From Olivibacter domesticus (GTDB lineage Bacteria > Bacteroidota > Bacteroidia > Sphingobacteriales > Sphingobacteriaceae): a stretch of DNA of 64,000 bases. Under the pieces are notes generated by a model, which saw only the letters and a list, made by a program, of their open reading frames with translations, ran no database searches and was not told where the DNA came from. Both the position numbers and the translations under genes were made by a program. This document shows, in pieces, positions 45,669-54,908 of the stretch (position 1 is the first letter of the stretch; each line of letters starts with the position of its first letter). The DNA lies in the NCBI RefSeq assembly GCF_900109575.1, contig NZ_FOAF01000006.1:62001-126000 (forward strand), given 5' to 3'.

Positions 45669-46241
45669 TTAAAATGGAAATAAAAAAATGGTTAATAGTA
45701 AAAAATGTTGAAGAAAAATCCTCATTGCTCTGAGGGCGATGGTCATTTGGTTTTCTACGGTCTTAATGGAAATTTGGAGGCGTTCTGCTATCTCTCGGTT
45801 TGATAATTGTTCTATTCTACTTAAGCTAAAAATTTCTTTACACCTTTTAGGAAGCAGGTCTATCTCTTTCTGGAAAGATTGTTGTAATTCTTTAGTATGC
45901 ACATAATCTTCTATAGTTTCCGATGCTTTTAATTCTAAAAGTAGTTCCTCGTTCAAAAGATATTTCTTTCGCCTTACTGCCATTAGTACTTGGTTTTTCA
46001 TGCTTATATATAAGTAAGGTTTGAGCGATGAAATATGAAGCACGTCACGCTTTATCCATAAATTAATAAAAAGTTCTTGTATTAAATCTTCACATAACTC
46101 CTTATCATTTAGCAGCTGATATGCCGAACGGTAAAGCGCTTTTGCGTAGCGCTCATATATACATTGAAAAGCATATTCATCGCCATTAAACAATCCATTG
46201 GCCAACTCCTGATCAGTATATATTCGGCTCTGTTTTATCAT
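45669..46241 (-). CDS. ECF RNA polymerase sigma-70 factor (pair 5)
   Basis: 190 residues. Region 2 about 25-95 (YERYAKALYRSAYQLLNDKE, EDLIQELFINLWIKRD) and region 4 about 125-175 (LPKRCKEIFSLSRIEQLSNR, EIAERLQISIKTVENQM). It should direct transcription of its own SusCD operon after release by FecR. Encoded first, 57 bases before fecR. The C-terminal tail is hydrophobic (FLLLTIFLFPF), as in many sigma factors of this group. Confidence 0.95.
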   Translation of the reverse strand: MIKQSRIYTDQELANGLFNGDEYAFQCIYERYAKALYRSAYQLLNDKELCEDLIQELFINLWIKRDVLHISSLKPYLYISMKNQVLMAVRRKKYLLNEELLLELKASETIEDYVHTKELQQSFQKEIDLLPKRCKEIFSLSRIEQLSNREIAERLQISIKTVENQMTIALRAMRIFLQHFLLLTIFLFPF

Positions 46242-46493
46242 AAAAGGTTAAACCATCTTTATTGATTTATCCCCGAATGCTAATAGTCTATTTTCAAGTG
46301 TACAACAAAACTCCATACTATGTAAAACCTCAATTATCACAAAGTTCTTTTTTGAATGTGCATGGCAAAACTAATATTCACGTATTAAATTTGTATTACC
46401 TCCATATTAGGAAACGAGATTCTATAGCGTGTGTTCGGCGCAGGAGATAGTCGTCATTGTTTGTGGGACAATTTATAGTTGCTGAGTCGCCTA

Positions 46494-46889
46494 TTAGGTT
46501 ATCATATACGCCTCCATAATATAATCCAACAAGCTATACACACTAGACTTTGCCACAACATCCTCTGCGCCATTTTCCTTCATTAAAGATATATCATGAA
46601 AATCATCGCTCGATGTATAGCCTATCACCTTAATCATTGCGTTGTATTTCTTGATGCAGGCAGTCGTCTCTATACCTCCCATATTAGGCATTTTTAAGTC
46701 AATAATACATACATCCGGTAATGTGGTACATAACTTTAACTTGCCAACAAAATCCTGCCCATCTGTTGCATCAAATAAAAGCTTAAACCTACTATCTTTC
46801 CGAATTAAGGAATTCAATATAAAACGTTGGAATTTGTCGTCGTCGGCAATTGCGATATAGATTAAATGATTGTTTTGGTTGGCTCTCAT
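46494..46889 (-). CDS. Stand-alone CheY-like receiver protein
   Basis: 131 residues from the ATG at 46889; the frame extends to 46922. A receiver domain only: acidic IAIADDDKFQRF at 13-24, phospho-acceptor Asp64 (VCIIDLKMPN), Thr/Ser in IGYTSSDDF near 88, and Lys in VVAKSSVYSLL near 115. There is no output domain and no kinase gene nearby, so it may receive phosphate from an orphan kinase elsewhere or be the remnant of a longer LuxR-type regulator. It lies upstream of the sigma gene on the same strand but 252 bases away. Confidence 0.85.
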   Translation of the reverse strand: MRANQNNHLIYIAIADDDKFQRFILNSLIRKDSRFKLLFDATDGQDFVGKLKLCTTLPDVCIIDLKMPNMGGIETTACIKKYNAMIKVIGYTSSDDFHDISLMKENGAEDVVAKSSVYSLLDYIMEAYMIT

Positions 46890-47315
46890 GATTATAATTG
46901 GCTTAGTAATCGTTGTCAACACTACGGCTACGTTTCACACTGTTATACTAATTTAAAAAGAATTAACACCAATATTTCATAAAGTTTCCCACATATTAAC
47001 ATCTCATAAACTCAAAGACTCGTTTCAAAATCGATGAAAGAGATAAAATAAAGTATTGTGTGCTGCCTACACAACCCCATGCCATTTCGTTCTTCGATAC
47101 GTCCGTGCTTGCTGGCAATGTTCGGTTCCTCTCTTTCTCCCAACCTTCGGGAATCTTCGAAGGTCTAATATCTTTCACCGAAAAATTCCAGCCCTTTACC
47201 GAGTTCTTATTTCCGTTCGCCTAATTCCCATGGGCTGGCGATGCTTTATACCCTACTTTTGAATCAACAAACAAAACGTAAACATATTTTAACAAGGGTA
47301 TAAAAGAAATTAATT
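46890..47315. other. Intergenic region upstream of NTF2-like copy B
   Basis: Left half: no gene or clear motif; one minus-strand frame (46996-47178) is not credible. From 47174 the sequence is the duplicated upstream block of the NTF2-like gene, with TACTTTTG near 47255 as a full -7 element. Confidence 0.45.
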
Positions 47316-47768
47316 ATGAACACTTTAAAAACGAACATCATGAAAACCTTAATGACAACTTTCTTCGCAGCATTTATCTTTGTATCGGTAAGCGCTTTTA
47401 CAAAAGCTGAAAACAAATCATCCCGTTTAGCCACCGCAGATAACAGTATAAATCTGTACATCGAAACCATCACGAATGGAAATGTGGAAAACATGGATGC
47501 GCTATTCGGTAGCCAGTTCATTCAGAATACCAACGCTAATGGCAAAGTTATTAGCCACAGTAAAGCACAAATCATTGGTTTTTTAAAAGGACAGAAAAAT
47601 GTAAAACAAAACTGCAGTGCTACTTATACTGTAATGGAACAAAGTGATGATTATTCGATCGCTAAAGTGGAAATGAAATACCGTGATTTCACCAAAGTAG
47701 ATTATGTAACATTAAGCAAGGAAGGTGCTGATTGGAAAGTTAACCAAGTCGTAACCACCTACAAGTAA
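47316..47768 (+). CDS. Secreted NTF2-like protein, copy B
   Basis: 150 residues, differing from the copy at 37514 by only about eight residues (for example SVSAFT, NMDALFGSQFIQN, VTLSKEGADW). The similarity runs about 140 bases upstream and 45 bases downstream, so the whole gene with its promoter was duplicated. The Met at codon 9 (base 47340) is the alternative start with the better signal peptide. It converges with the four-gene lipoprotein operon and marks the left edge of a repeat-bounded block. Confidence 0.83.
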   Translation: MNTLKTNIMKTLMTTFFAAFIFVSVSAFTKAENKSSRLATADNSINLYIETITNGNVENMDALFGSQFIQNTNANGKVISHSKAQIIGFLKGQKNVKQNCSATYTVMEQSDDYSIAKVEMKYRDFTKVDYVTLSKEGADWKVNQVVTTYK

Positions 47769-47807
47769 AAACAACATCTTCCAGCAGGGAAGTTCATCAT
47801 ATAAATC

Positions 47808-47847
47808 AAACCCCAAGAGGTTGCTTTTAAGCAACCTCTTGGGGTTT
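47808..47847. terminator. Bidirectional terminator between NTF2-like copy B and the lipoprotein operon
   Basis: AAACCCCAAGAGGTTGC / GCAACCTCTTGGGGTTT, 17-bp perfect stem between convergent genes. Confidence 0.93.
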
Positions 47848-47880
47848 GCAATCATTTCTATCTTACCTTTCGTCAATAGC

Positions 47881-49929
47881 CTATTTCAGGTCAGCCAACG
47901 ACGCCTCAAAAACACCAACGATACCACCATTCCAGACAATCACGTATACCTTATCTCCAACAACAAACGCATTACTACTATCACCGCTAAAAACACCTTC
48001 ATCTGGTCCTATTAATTCTTTCAATTGATACCAACGACTTCCTTCATAGCGGTAAATAGAACGACTGTTAAAATCATAGTTCAAAGAAGAGCTTGGGATG
48101 ATGTGAATTTGACCGTTATGTACAAACCCCGCAGCGCCCGATAAGAATCCTGGCCCATCTGCTGGTGTTGCCGACCAGCTATTGCTTGCTATATTATACG
48201 CCAAAAGGTTTCCCGAATTAGTCATGGTGGCGCCAGCCCCCACAATCGCTATCTTGCCATTGCTAATGGAGAATGCATTATTCCATGAATAGCCACCATA
48301 CAGATCTTTGGGCATTCCGGCCATCTCCTCCCATTTCTTTGTGACGATACTATATCGATACATCGGAAAAGTTGGCTCCTCGGGATGTTCCCAATCATCA
48401 CTAAAGAGTAAATAAAGATGCTTTTCGGCCGCAAATGCGGTGGTCGTGTATCGTTGTTCAAACGACGGTGGCGCAGGCAAATCAGTCCAAGTATCTGACT
48501 TATAATCGTACTGTCTCAATTGCGACGCGCTCGGGACACTTCGAAAATAATACAATTTGTCATCCAGTGCGACCATTCGCCCCGAGGTAGCTGTATTCGT
48601 ACCCTTCGTCCAGGTATAATTTGATCTATTCCATTTATAGAAATACATCTTCTTATCGTTGTAAGTATCTCCATACGTGTAAGCAAAAACATTTCCTTCT
48701 ATACTATGGACATTGTAAGGATCGTTATTCGCCGGAAATTTCCTAGACACCATCACCCATGTGTCGTTCAATTTAAAATCTGCTTTATAAGTCACTTCAG
48801 CATCCAGCAATTTTATCTTCACTTTTGCTGCCCTGCGGGGAAATGGCCCCATAGGCACCTTCACCCGAATGCTGGAAGTATCTCCTTCCAACAGCTCTGC
48901 TTCTACGCCCTCAAAGAGGATTTGGTTTTTAGCTAGTTTTGGATGAAAGTTTTTGCCTTTAATTGTTAGCTCCTGCCAGGCTTTCCCCGATGTTGGCACA
49001 ATGTCAAGTGTTGGAAGCTGCAAATTGAATAGTTCACTACCTGTTGAACTTTGCAGCTGGGCTTTTACAGTAATATTTGTTTTTACCTTCTCTATATCTT
49101 CAGGAACCCTCACCTTGATCTGCTTACGCCCTACACTTACAAACGACGCTTTTACTTCACCGAATTTAACAGACATTCGATTGGAATCGAGATCAAAATG
49201 ATCGCCTTCAATGGTAATGATATCATTAAATGACCGATTTGAGGTAAAACTTGTTATCTCTGGTTTGTATAGTGAAAATTCTGTACTAACAATTTTGCTT
49301 GTTGTATCATATCGCGCGGTTATCACCGGAGATACCTCCGTTAAATCCTGCGGTATGTAAGCTGTCAAAACACTATCATTCAACACTTTGGTCACAACAC
49401 CCTGCGAACCAAAGCTGATATTAATATATCTATTTGCAAAATATTTACCATAAACATATATACTATCTAATAGATGCGCGTGATTCGTAGATATCGAATC
49501 AATTTTAATTTGCTTCGAACCGCTGGATAAAAATGATTTTACATTGTATATTTTTAGTTGTGTACTATCATTAATAGTAAAAAAACTATAATAATATTTT
49601 CTATTCTTCTCCAGTTGCGTATTTAAATCTTTGCGTATCATTCCTTTGGCGAGTTGTTTACTTTCCTCCATATAGTAGAACTGTCCATTATGGGTAGAAA
49701 TCACGCTGTCTAAAGCCAGTACAAAACCATATTTCCCCACATTCTGAGGGATTTTATTTACGTTGGCTACAAGCTGCACACCACCATCTTCAAACACATT
49801 TGCCTCTATAGCTTCTATCGGCAAAACTTCCTCGCCGACATCGACTCTTACATCATCTTCCTTCTTACATTGTATAAGCAGAGTAAAAGAAGTCAGTATT
49901 AGTGTTAAAAAAAATATATATTTTCTCAT
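47881..49929 (-). CDS. Surface lipoprotein with TIG and Kelch-type propeller domains (682 aa)
   Basis: Signal MRKYIFFLTLILTSFTLLIQ, lipid Cys then KKEDD, a start that targets lipoproteins to the outer surface in Bacteroidota. About three IPT/TIG Ig-like domains at roughly 150-230, 232-315 and 318-400 (SIYVYGKYFANRYINISFG; IITIEGDHFDLDSNRMSVKF; ELTIKGKNFHPKLAKNQILF), then a Kelch-like propeller to the end (KMYFYKWNRSNYTWTKG, YSIVTKKWEEMAGMPKD, LAYNIASNSWSATPAD). Built for binding, with no catalytic motif seen. Last gene of a four-gene operon, 9 bases after its 593-residue paralogue. Confidence 0.85.
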   Translation of the reverse strand: MRKYIFFLTLILTSFTLLIQCKKEDDVRVDVGEEVLPIEAIEANVFEDGGVQLVANVNKIPQNVGKYGFVLALDSVISTHNGQFYYMEESKQLAKGMIRKDLNTQLEKNRKYYYSFFTINDSTQLKIYNVKSFLSSGSKQIKIDSISTNHAHLLDSIYVYGKYFANRYINISFGSQGVVTKVLNDSVLTAYIPQDLTEVSPVITARYDTTSKIVSTEFSLYKPEITSFTSNRSFNDIITIEGDHFDLDSNRMSVKFGEVKASFVSVGRKQIKVRVPEDIEKVKTNITVKAQLQSSTGSELFNLQLPTLDIVPTSGKAWQELTIKGKNFHPKLAKNQILFEGVEAELLEGDTSSIRVKVPMGPFPRRAAKVKIKLLDAEVTYKADFKLNDTWVMVSRKFPANNDPYNVHSIEGNVFAYTYGDTYNDKKMYFYKWNRSNYTWTKGTNTATSGRMVALDDKLYYFRSVPSASQLRQYDYKSDTWTDLPAPPSFEQRYTTTAFAAEKHLYLLFSDDWEHPEEPTFPMYRYSIVTKKWEEMAGMPKDLYGGYSWNNAFSISNGKIAIVGAGATMTNSGNLLAYNIASNSWSATPADGPGFLSGAAGFVHNGQIHIIPSSSLNYDFNSRSIYRYEGSRWYQLKELIGPDEGVFSGDSSNAFVVGDKVYVIVWNGGIVGVFEASLADLK

Positions 49930-49938
49930 ATTGTTTAT

Positions 49939-51720
49939 TTAAGGCTCAAATACCCATATTTCCTTTGAAGCGGTGCCATAGTAGTTCACGCTATAATTTT
50001 TATCGCCACCGATGATGTAAGCCTTACCTTCCATTTCAAAGGCGGCGAATCGTGAGTGCGCTTCCGATACGATATGTTCTTTTAAGTTCCAGGAGTCTGT
50101 ATCAGGTGAATATTCCCATACATCCTTTACAGGAGAACTATTATCATTCCCGCCATATACATAACCTTTACCATTAATGACAAAGCCGACCGCTCCCCGG
50201 CGAAGGGTTCCAGGAAAGTCGCTCATTTTTTTCCATTGATTCGTTTTAGGGTCATATCTATTTACATTTGGGTTTAGATAGTCTTTATAACCGGTAGCAT
50301 TATAGTACATTCCGTTAAGGACAAATCCTACGCCGTCTGTATTCATGTCATTTACATTACCAATATCAACCCAATCACCTTCTATTAACTTCAACAGCTT
50401 AATTACTTGATTCTGATCAATTATCAAACTGATTACGCAATAAGCAGTGTTGTCAATTACAAATGCATCTATAACATTTTGCGTGTTGTTTGGTAAAAAA
50501 TTTCCTTTAATTTCTCCCGTTAAGGGGTCAAATGAAAGCCAGTAGGGATACGAAACACTTGTTGGAGCACATAGTTTATTATTTAAAACAAACGATGCGC
50601 TGCTTAAAGGAGAAGAATTGGCACTAGACGCTATTTTCTTCGTCCACTGCTCACTTGAGGGATTAAATTCCCAAATCTCATGATGATAATAATAGTTGTT
50701 ATCGCCATCAAGATACGAAAGGCCTACGTATCCTTTGCTATTCAGGGCCTCCGCAAAAAATCCAAGTGACGCCGGACCGGGAAAATCTGAAAGTTTACGG
50801 TAATGCACCAGCTGAAAGACATCAAATTCTGAAGTTGTCGGATCAGCAATTGTTTGTATAGTTAGCTTAGCTCCAACACTTAACGTTGCTTGCGGAGCTT
50901 TAAATTGAATCTGTTTATTGGTTGCCGCAGTAATTTCGACTGATTGATTATTAAATGTTAATTTATTATTAGCGACAATTGGACTGAAATTCTTACCATA
51001 TACCGTAACCGTTTCACCCATTCTAAAATATTTCTGTGATACTGAGTCAATGGAAGGCTGGTTCAGGAAAAACCACTCATACAACCTTTCAGAACCATTA
51101 ACAGAGAGCTTAATCACAGGATTTGGAACATTCACATCTGCCGGAATAACAAAGTGGATCTCGTCTTTATTGGCAAAAATCACTTCAGCTTTTGCGTTAT
51201 TCATATGTACAGCCAACTGACCTGCAGCTGATGTCAAATTCTTTCCTCGCACCGTTATCGTATCACCCCATGTACCTTGGTTTCGGTTAAACAATAAGTT
51301 GTCAACACCTTTACTCCCCTTACCCACGAAGGAAATGACGTCTCCATAATACGTTTCAGTCGTTAGCTCAACAAATGCGCACAAGTTATAGGTTACGTCT
51401 TTGTCAATCCCTGTTTCTGCTTTCAACGTAATGATGCCGTCCAGATCAGGCTTTTCCGTTTCAACCAAAAATCGATCGGAAGTACTCTTTGGATCCTTTT
51501 CCAGTGACCATATAAAACCAACTTTTTTTATCTGCGTCCGATCTAGACCCACCAATTGAGCCGAAAATAGGGCGCCTAATGAATCCACATTACGTACCGT
51601 TATGTTCTTCACATATTGCTGCGGCGTACTCTGACTCTCCTTTTTACAGGAAAAAAAGCTATTTATAAATAAAAAAGAGATTAAAAACCAAGTACTTGAT
51701 TTTACTGAAGCCTTTAACAT
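49939..51720 (-). CDS. Surface lipoprotein with TIG and Kelch-type propeller domains (593 aa)
   Basis: Signal MLKASVKSSTWFLISFLFIN, lipid Cys in FFSCKKES. Two TIG domains at about 138-210 and 213-285 (DTITVRGKNLTSAAGQLAVH; ETVTVYGKNFSPIVANNKL), then Kelch blades with NRYDPKTNQWKKMSDFPG, YVYGGNDNSSPVKDVWEYSP and AYIIGGDKN. Clear paralogue of the neighbouring 682-residue protein with one TIG domain fewer. 17 bases separate it from the Asp-box protein upstream. Confidence 0.85.
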   Translation of the reverse strand: MLKASVKSSTWFLISFLFINSFFSCKKESQSTPQQYVKNITVRNVDSLGALFSAQLVGLDRTQIKKVGFIWSLEKDPKSTSDRFLVETEKPDLDGIITLKAETGIDKDVTYNLCAFVELTTETYYGDVISFVGKGSKGVDNLLFNRNQGTWGDTITVRGKNLTSAAGQLAVHMNNAKAEVIFANKDEIHFVIPADVNVPNPVIKLSVNGSERLYEWFFLNQPSIDSVSQKYFRMGETVTVYGKNFSPIVANNKLTFNNQSVEITAATNKQIQFKAPQATLSVGAKLTIQTIADPTTSEFDVFQLVHYRKLSDFPGPASLGFFAEALNSKGYVGLSYLDGDNNYYYHHEIWEFNPSSEQWTKKIASSANSSPLSSASFVLNNKLCAPTSVSYPYWLSFDPLTGEIKGNFLPNNTQNVIDAFVIDNTAYCVISLIIDQNQVIKLLKLIEGDWVDIGNVNDMNTDGVGFVLNGMYYNATGYKDYLNPNVNRYDPKTNQWKKMSDFPGTLRRGAVGFVINGKGYVYGGNDNSSPVKDVWEYSPDTDSWNLKEHIVSEAHSRFAAFEMEGKAYIIGGDKNYSVNYYGTASKEIWVFEP

Positions 51721-51737
51721 ATTGCTAGATTAAGATT

Positions 51738-53117
51738 TTATTTAACTTTATAATAAACGCCGCGATCTGTCATCAACAGAAAGTCACCATCTTCCTTTAT
51801 ATGGTAATTATATATGCGATCTTTGAATGTAAGATCTACTTTACTCCATCCTACGCTGTTATAAATACCATCATTATTTGACCCATTAACTAAAAAGTAA
51901 ACTTGATTGTTAAAAAACTGGATATGGTTGATATGCTGCGAAGAAGAGTTCGGTGTGTAATAACTCTTGGTTATACCTTCATAATTGTCGGGAGAAATAA
52001 TGGCCAAGGTTGCATCACCTGAACCGATATACAGCTTTCCGTCTGGCCCCACCTTAAAATCTTCGATCGTAGATCTTCTGTACTGATAATCTATAAATAT
52101 GCGTTCCCATGAATCTCCATTGTTTTTAGAAACGTAAAACATATCCCACTTATCGAAAAGATAAAGATTGTTGTTTGCGTGGCGACTTATAAATCTGTAA
52201 GGTGTTGCGTACTCATTCTCAACCAATAATTTCTTCCAGAAAGAGCCTTTATCAGCTGTACGAAATAGGCCATTATAATCGTAGCTAACGAACATAAAAT
52301 CAGGTTCTACCAGAAAAGCCGAAGGGTAGCTGAGTCCGAGCAGTCCATTATTTAAACTCGACCAGTTAGAAAGGTTGTCCGAGTAGTAAATGCCCGCATC
52401 TCTAGTTAGCACATAAAGACGATTATTTTCTCCAAAACGTGCGCTAACGATCTCGCTATTAAATGGAAAAGCTTGAAGTGGCATCCAATTAATCCCCCCA
52501 TCTTCAGACACGTAAAGGCCGCCGTTCCGCATATTAGGGCTTACAAGGTACAGTTTCCCGTTATGTGAAAAAATCCCTGAAGAATAAAAATCATTTATTT
52601 CGCAACCGCAGGCTTTTCCCCAGCCTTGTGGTTTACTTCCTTTCGCAGACACGATAACAGAATCATCAGCAGGTTTATTGGGTAGGTAATCCGGGTTATT
52701 GAAAATAGTGTCCGAATAAAGCAGCACTACAAGTTGTTGCTCCTCTTTATTGCAGCCTAATTCCCATTTAAGTTTAACGTACCCATCATTATCCGGTCTT
52801 GAAATATCCACATAATCGAATGGATTAGAAGACACCGCATTCACCTTACCATTTCCTTCTAGAAACCGATATTTTAACCAGTAATATCGATTCATGCCTT
52901 CCCTTCCAGCAACCTTCATTACGATAGAATCTTTCAGCTGTTCCCCAAATATTCCTGATTGCCCATCCCCACTGATCAGTTCAATAGCACTTACCCTATC
53001 GTCATCTGGCCAAGTTAATTCGGGTTGCTTATCTTCTTTCTTACATGCTGTCATTACCAATAGGCAAAGCGTCAGCATCATTGTAAATGATTTCAATTTT
53101 TGAACGGTAATTTTCAC
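51738..53117 (-). CDS. Surface lipoprotein with Asp-box (sialidase-like) propeller (459 aa)
   Basis: Signal MKITVQKLKSFTMMLTLCLL, lipid Cys in MTACKKED. An N-terminal beta domain (about 30-155) precedes a propeller with Asp-box-like turns: VSEDGGINWMPL, YYSDNLSNWSS, RTADKGSFWKKL and VSKNNGDSWERIF. Asp boxes mark sialidase/BNR folds but are structural, and I see no sialidase Arg triad. The start codon overlaps the stop of the upstream gene (ATGA). Confidence 0.83.
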   Translation of the reverse strand: MKITVQKLKSFTMMLTLCLLVMTACKKEDKQPELTWPDDDRVSAIELISGDGQSGIFGEQLKDSIVMKVAGREGMNRYYWLKYRFLEGNGKVNAVSSNPFDYVDISRPDNDGYVKLKWELGCNKEEQQLVVLLYSDTIFNNPDYLPNKPADDSVIVSAKGSKPQGWGKACGCEINDFYSSGIFSHNGKLYLVSPNMRNGGLYVSEDGGINWMPLQAFPFNSEIVSARFGENNRLYVLTRDAGIYYSDNLSNWSSLNNGLLGLSYPSAFLVEPDFMFVSYDYNGLFRTADKGSFWKKLLVENEYATPYRFISRHANNNLYLFDKWDMFYVSKNNGDSWERIFIDYQYRRSTIEDFKVGPDGKLYIGSGDATLAIISPDNYEGITKSYYTPNSSSQHINHIQFFNNQVYFLVNGSNNDGIYNSVGWSKVDLTFKDRIYNYHIKEDGDFLLMTDRGVYYKVK

Positions 53118-54490
53118 GGATTTAAATTTAGATCGTACCTTAAAATCTGGTAATTGTTTAATGCAAATACAGTATGTTCATCTTTAATAACAGCTTTACT
53201 TAAATTACTTGCACCATAGTTGGCAATCATCTCTGTTTTCCAGCTTGATCCTCCATCTACGGTACTAGCTATCTCACCATATGCGCCCACTACTACACCG
53301 CGCTTACTATCAAAAAAACGAATTGCTAAAATATCAGTGCCGATACCGATATACATTCTTTGCCAAGTTTGGCCACCATCCGTCGTTTTAATCAATGCAC
53401 CGCCCTGGCCACCAATTAGAGCCTCGTTTTGATTAATTAAGTAAATTGTGTATAAATTATTATTTAAGTTGATAGGAAGCTCCGTCCATTTTTCTCCGCC
53501 ATCGTCGGTTCTCAGAATTTTTCCAACATCGCCACATGCATAACAGTGATTTTTGTCCAGACAAACTACGCTTCTCAAATTATTTATAAAGGTGAAGCCG
53601 TTATATTTCTGCCAACTCTTTCCTTTAGTAATCGATTTTAGTATTGCACCATTGTTCCCGACAGCAAAAATGGTATTCGCATCTGTCATATAAAAATCAC
53701 GGACACTTCGATGTCCTCCAATGGGTGGTTGCCAATCTTCGAATTCAAAATTTTGGCCACCATCGCTGGTGAAATAGGCATAATCATTTGTTACTTCAAC
53801 CAGTCCGATTTTGTTATCAAAAAAACATATATTGTAGGTATCACTTCTTGCTGAACCCGAAAAGCTTCCATTATCCTGTACCCAGGTATTACCCCCATCC
53901 GCTGTTTTGAACAAACCTCTCCAATCACTTGAGGCTATCCCGTGCAAGCTATCTAAAAATACCATGTCTTGGAAATAACTGTTATTATTAGCATATAATT
54001 GAAGCCATTTTTCTTTAACAGTTGCCGAAACCTTAATTGAATCTAATGCTTTGCAGCCACCAATATAGAAGATATCGTCGGCACAGTTGAAATATGTATA
54101 AAAAACAGCTTCTGGCTTCGTATTTTCCTCCAATTTCCACAAATACTTGAAATAGATACTGGTATCGTCTGCATTTTTTGCAGCCAAGCGAATCGCATAG
54201 TTAGGCCTGTCAGGTTGATTTCCAATCCGAACGCTATACTTTTCAAGATCTTCGGGGTTTTTGGGAGTAACTTTGATAATCACTGTATCAGGTAGATCGT
54301 ATTGAAAATAACCTACCTGATCGGCACCCTTGATGATCTCCATTTTGACCGAAAAATCACCAGGAGGGTTTATCTCGGTATCTGGTTGGTCTACAGGTTT
54401 TTCATCCTTTTTACATGAGATAATAAAAATAAATGCCAGCAGCATGGATATACCGAAGTAATAGCGAATAACCAGATTATAATATTGCAT
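53114..54490 (-). CDS. Surface lipoprotein with Asp-box propeller, Ycf48-like (458 aa)
   Basis: The start at 54490 (MQYYNLVIRYYFGISMLLAF, lipid Cys in IIS-CKKDEK) is favoured; the frame is open to 54538. Five or more Asp boxes in register: KTADGGNTW, FTSDGGQNF, RTDDGGEKW, KTTDGGQTW, STVDGGSSW, with a Ycf48/photosystem-assembly-type blade pattern that is common in Bacteroidota surface proteins. First gene of the operon, so it is the one nearest the repeated promoter at 54662-54693. Confidence 0.83.
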   Translation of the reverse strand: MQYYNLVIRYYFGISMLLAFIFIISCKKDEKPVDQPDTEINPPGDFSVKMEIIKGADQVGYFQYDLPDTVIIKVTPKNPEDLEKYSVRIGNQPDRPNYAIRLAAKNADDTSIYFKYLWKLEENTKPEAVFYTYFNCADDIFYIGGCKALDSIKVSATVKEKWLQLYANNNSYFQDMVFLDSLHGIASSDWRGLFKTADGGNTWVQDNGSFSGSARSDTYNICFFDNKIGLVEVTNDYAYFTSDGGQNFEFEDWQPPIGGHRSVRDFYMTDANTIFAVGNNGAILKSITKGKSWQKYNGFTFINNLRSVVCLDKNHCYACGDVGKILRTDDGGEKWTELPINLNNNLYTIYLINQNEALIGGQGGALIKTTDGGQTWQRMYIGIGTDILAIRFFDSKRGVVVGAYGEIASTVDGGSSWKTEMIANYGASNLSKAVIKDEHTVFALNNYQILRYDLNLNP

Positions 54491-54545
54491 ATAAGATTTA
54501 AATAATATCCAATCTGGACCAAGAAAAATAAACATCAAGAGGTTC

Positions 54546-54727
54546 GGGCATAATTCACAGCCAAGCTATTTTAATCAAGAAATCGATTTTCGTATAGGTT
54601 GAAGTAAATGTTTGTCTTATAGGCTTATGTTAATTAAATTCTTGTTTAGATTGATTTCCCACAAAAGTAAATAAAAAACAATAACCTTCAAAAATAAATT
54701 TTTATAGAACAGGGTGAAAATTATTCC
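54546..54727. repeat. 182-bp direct repeat carrying a promoter, copy 1
   Basis: Nearly identical to 56355-56536 over its whole length; only a few single-base differences are seen. It covers the upstream region of the minus-strand lipoprotein operon, including the promoter. Such a long, almost unchanged non-coding match implies recent duplication or conversion. Confidence 0.9.
54662..54693 (-). promoter_or_regulatory. Promoter of the lipoprotein operon
   Basis: On the minus strand TTTTG, a 19-base spacer, then TACTTTTG, an excellent match to the Bacteroidota promoter (TTTG and TAnnTTTG). The start codon at 54490 lies about 165 bases downstream of the predicted initiation site. Confidence 0.7.
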
Positions 54728-54737
54728 ATTACCACAT

Positions 54738-54804
54738 AGAAATGAAATACCGTGATTTTACCAAAGTGGACTATGTAACGTTAAGCAAGGAAGGTGCTGA
54801 TTGG
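54738..54804 (+). pseudogene. Remnant of the NTF2-like gene, copy C
   Basis: 67 bases match the 3' part of the gene at 47316 (reading AEVEMKYRDFTKVDYVTLSK-type codons, then GADW) and stop abruptly. The next bases, AGTCTATCATATA, match the sequence beyond the stop codon of the intact copies. An internal deletion removed the gene's end, and the 5' part is replaced by the 182-bp repeat. Confidence 0.8.
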
Positions 54805-54821
54805 CAGTCTATCATATACAT

Positions 54822-54863
54822 AAAGCATCAAGGCAGTCCCTATTGACCGCCCTGATGCTTTTT
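54822..54863. terminator. Terminator downstream of NTF2 remnant C and of the lectin gene
   Basis: AAAGCATCAAGGC pairs with GCCCTGATGCTTT (one mismatch) around a 16-base loop. It is a close relative of the hairpin at 56600-56641, part of the same duplicated block. Confidence 0.8.
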
Positions 54864-54908
54864 ATAACATTTATTGAATTACTTGTTGTTCTTCTTACTT
54901 AAAACAGT

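Noticed and set aside
46996-47178. Possible minus-strand gene of 60 residues
   Set aside because: Composition is unlike a protein, there is no recognisable start signal, and part lies in the block duplicated upstream of the NTF2-like gene, which does not keep the frame.
37373-47814. Composite transposon formed by the NTF2-like copies
   Set aside because: The copies encode no transposase and have no terminal inverted repeats; duplication by recombination is the simpler reading.
51738-54490. Active sialidases
   Set aside because: Asp boxes are present, but the Arg triad and Tyr/Glu nucleophile pair of sialidases could not be seen.
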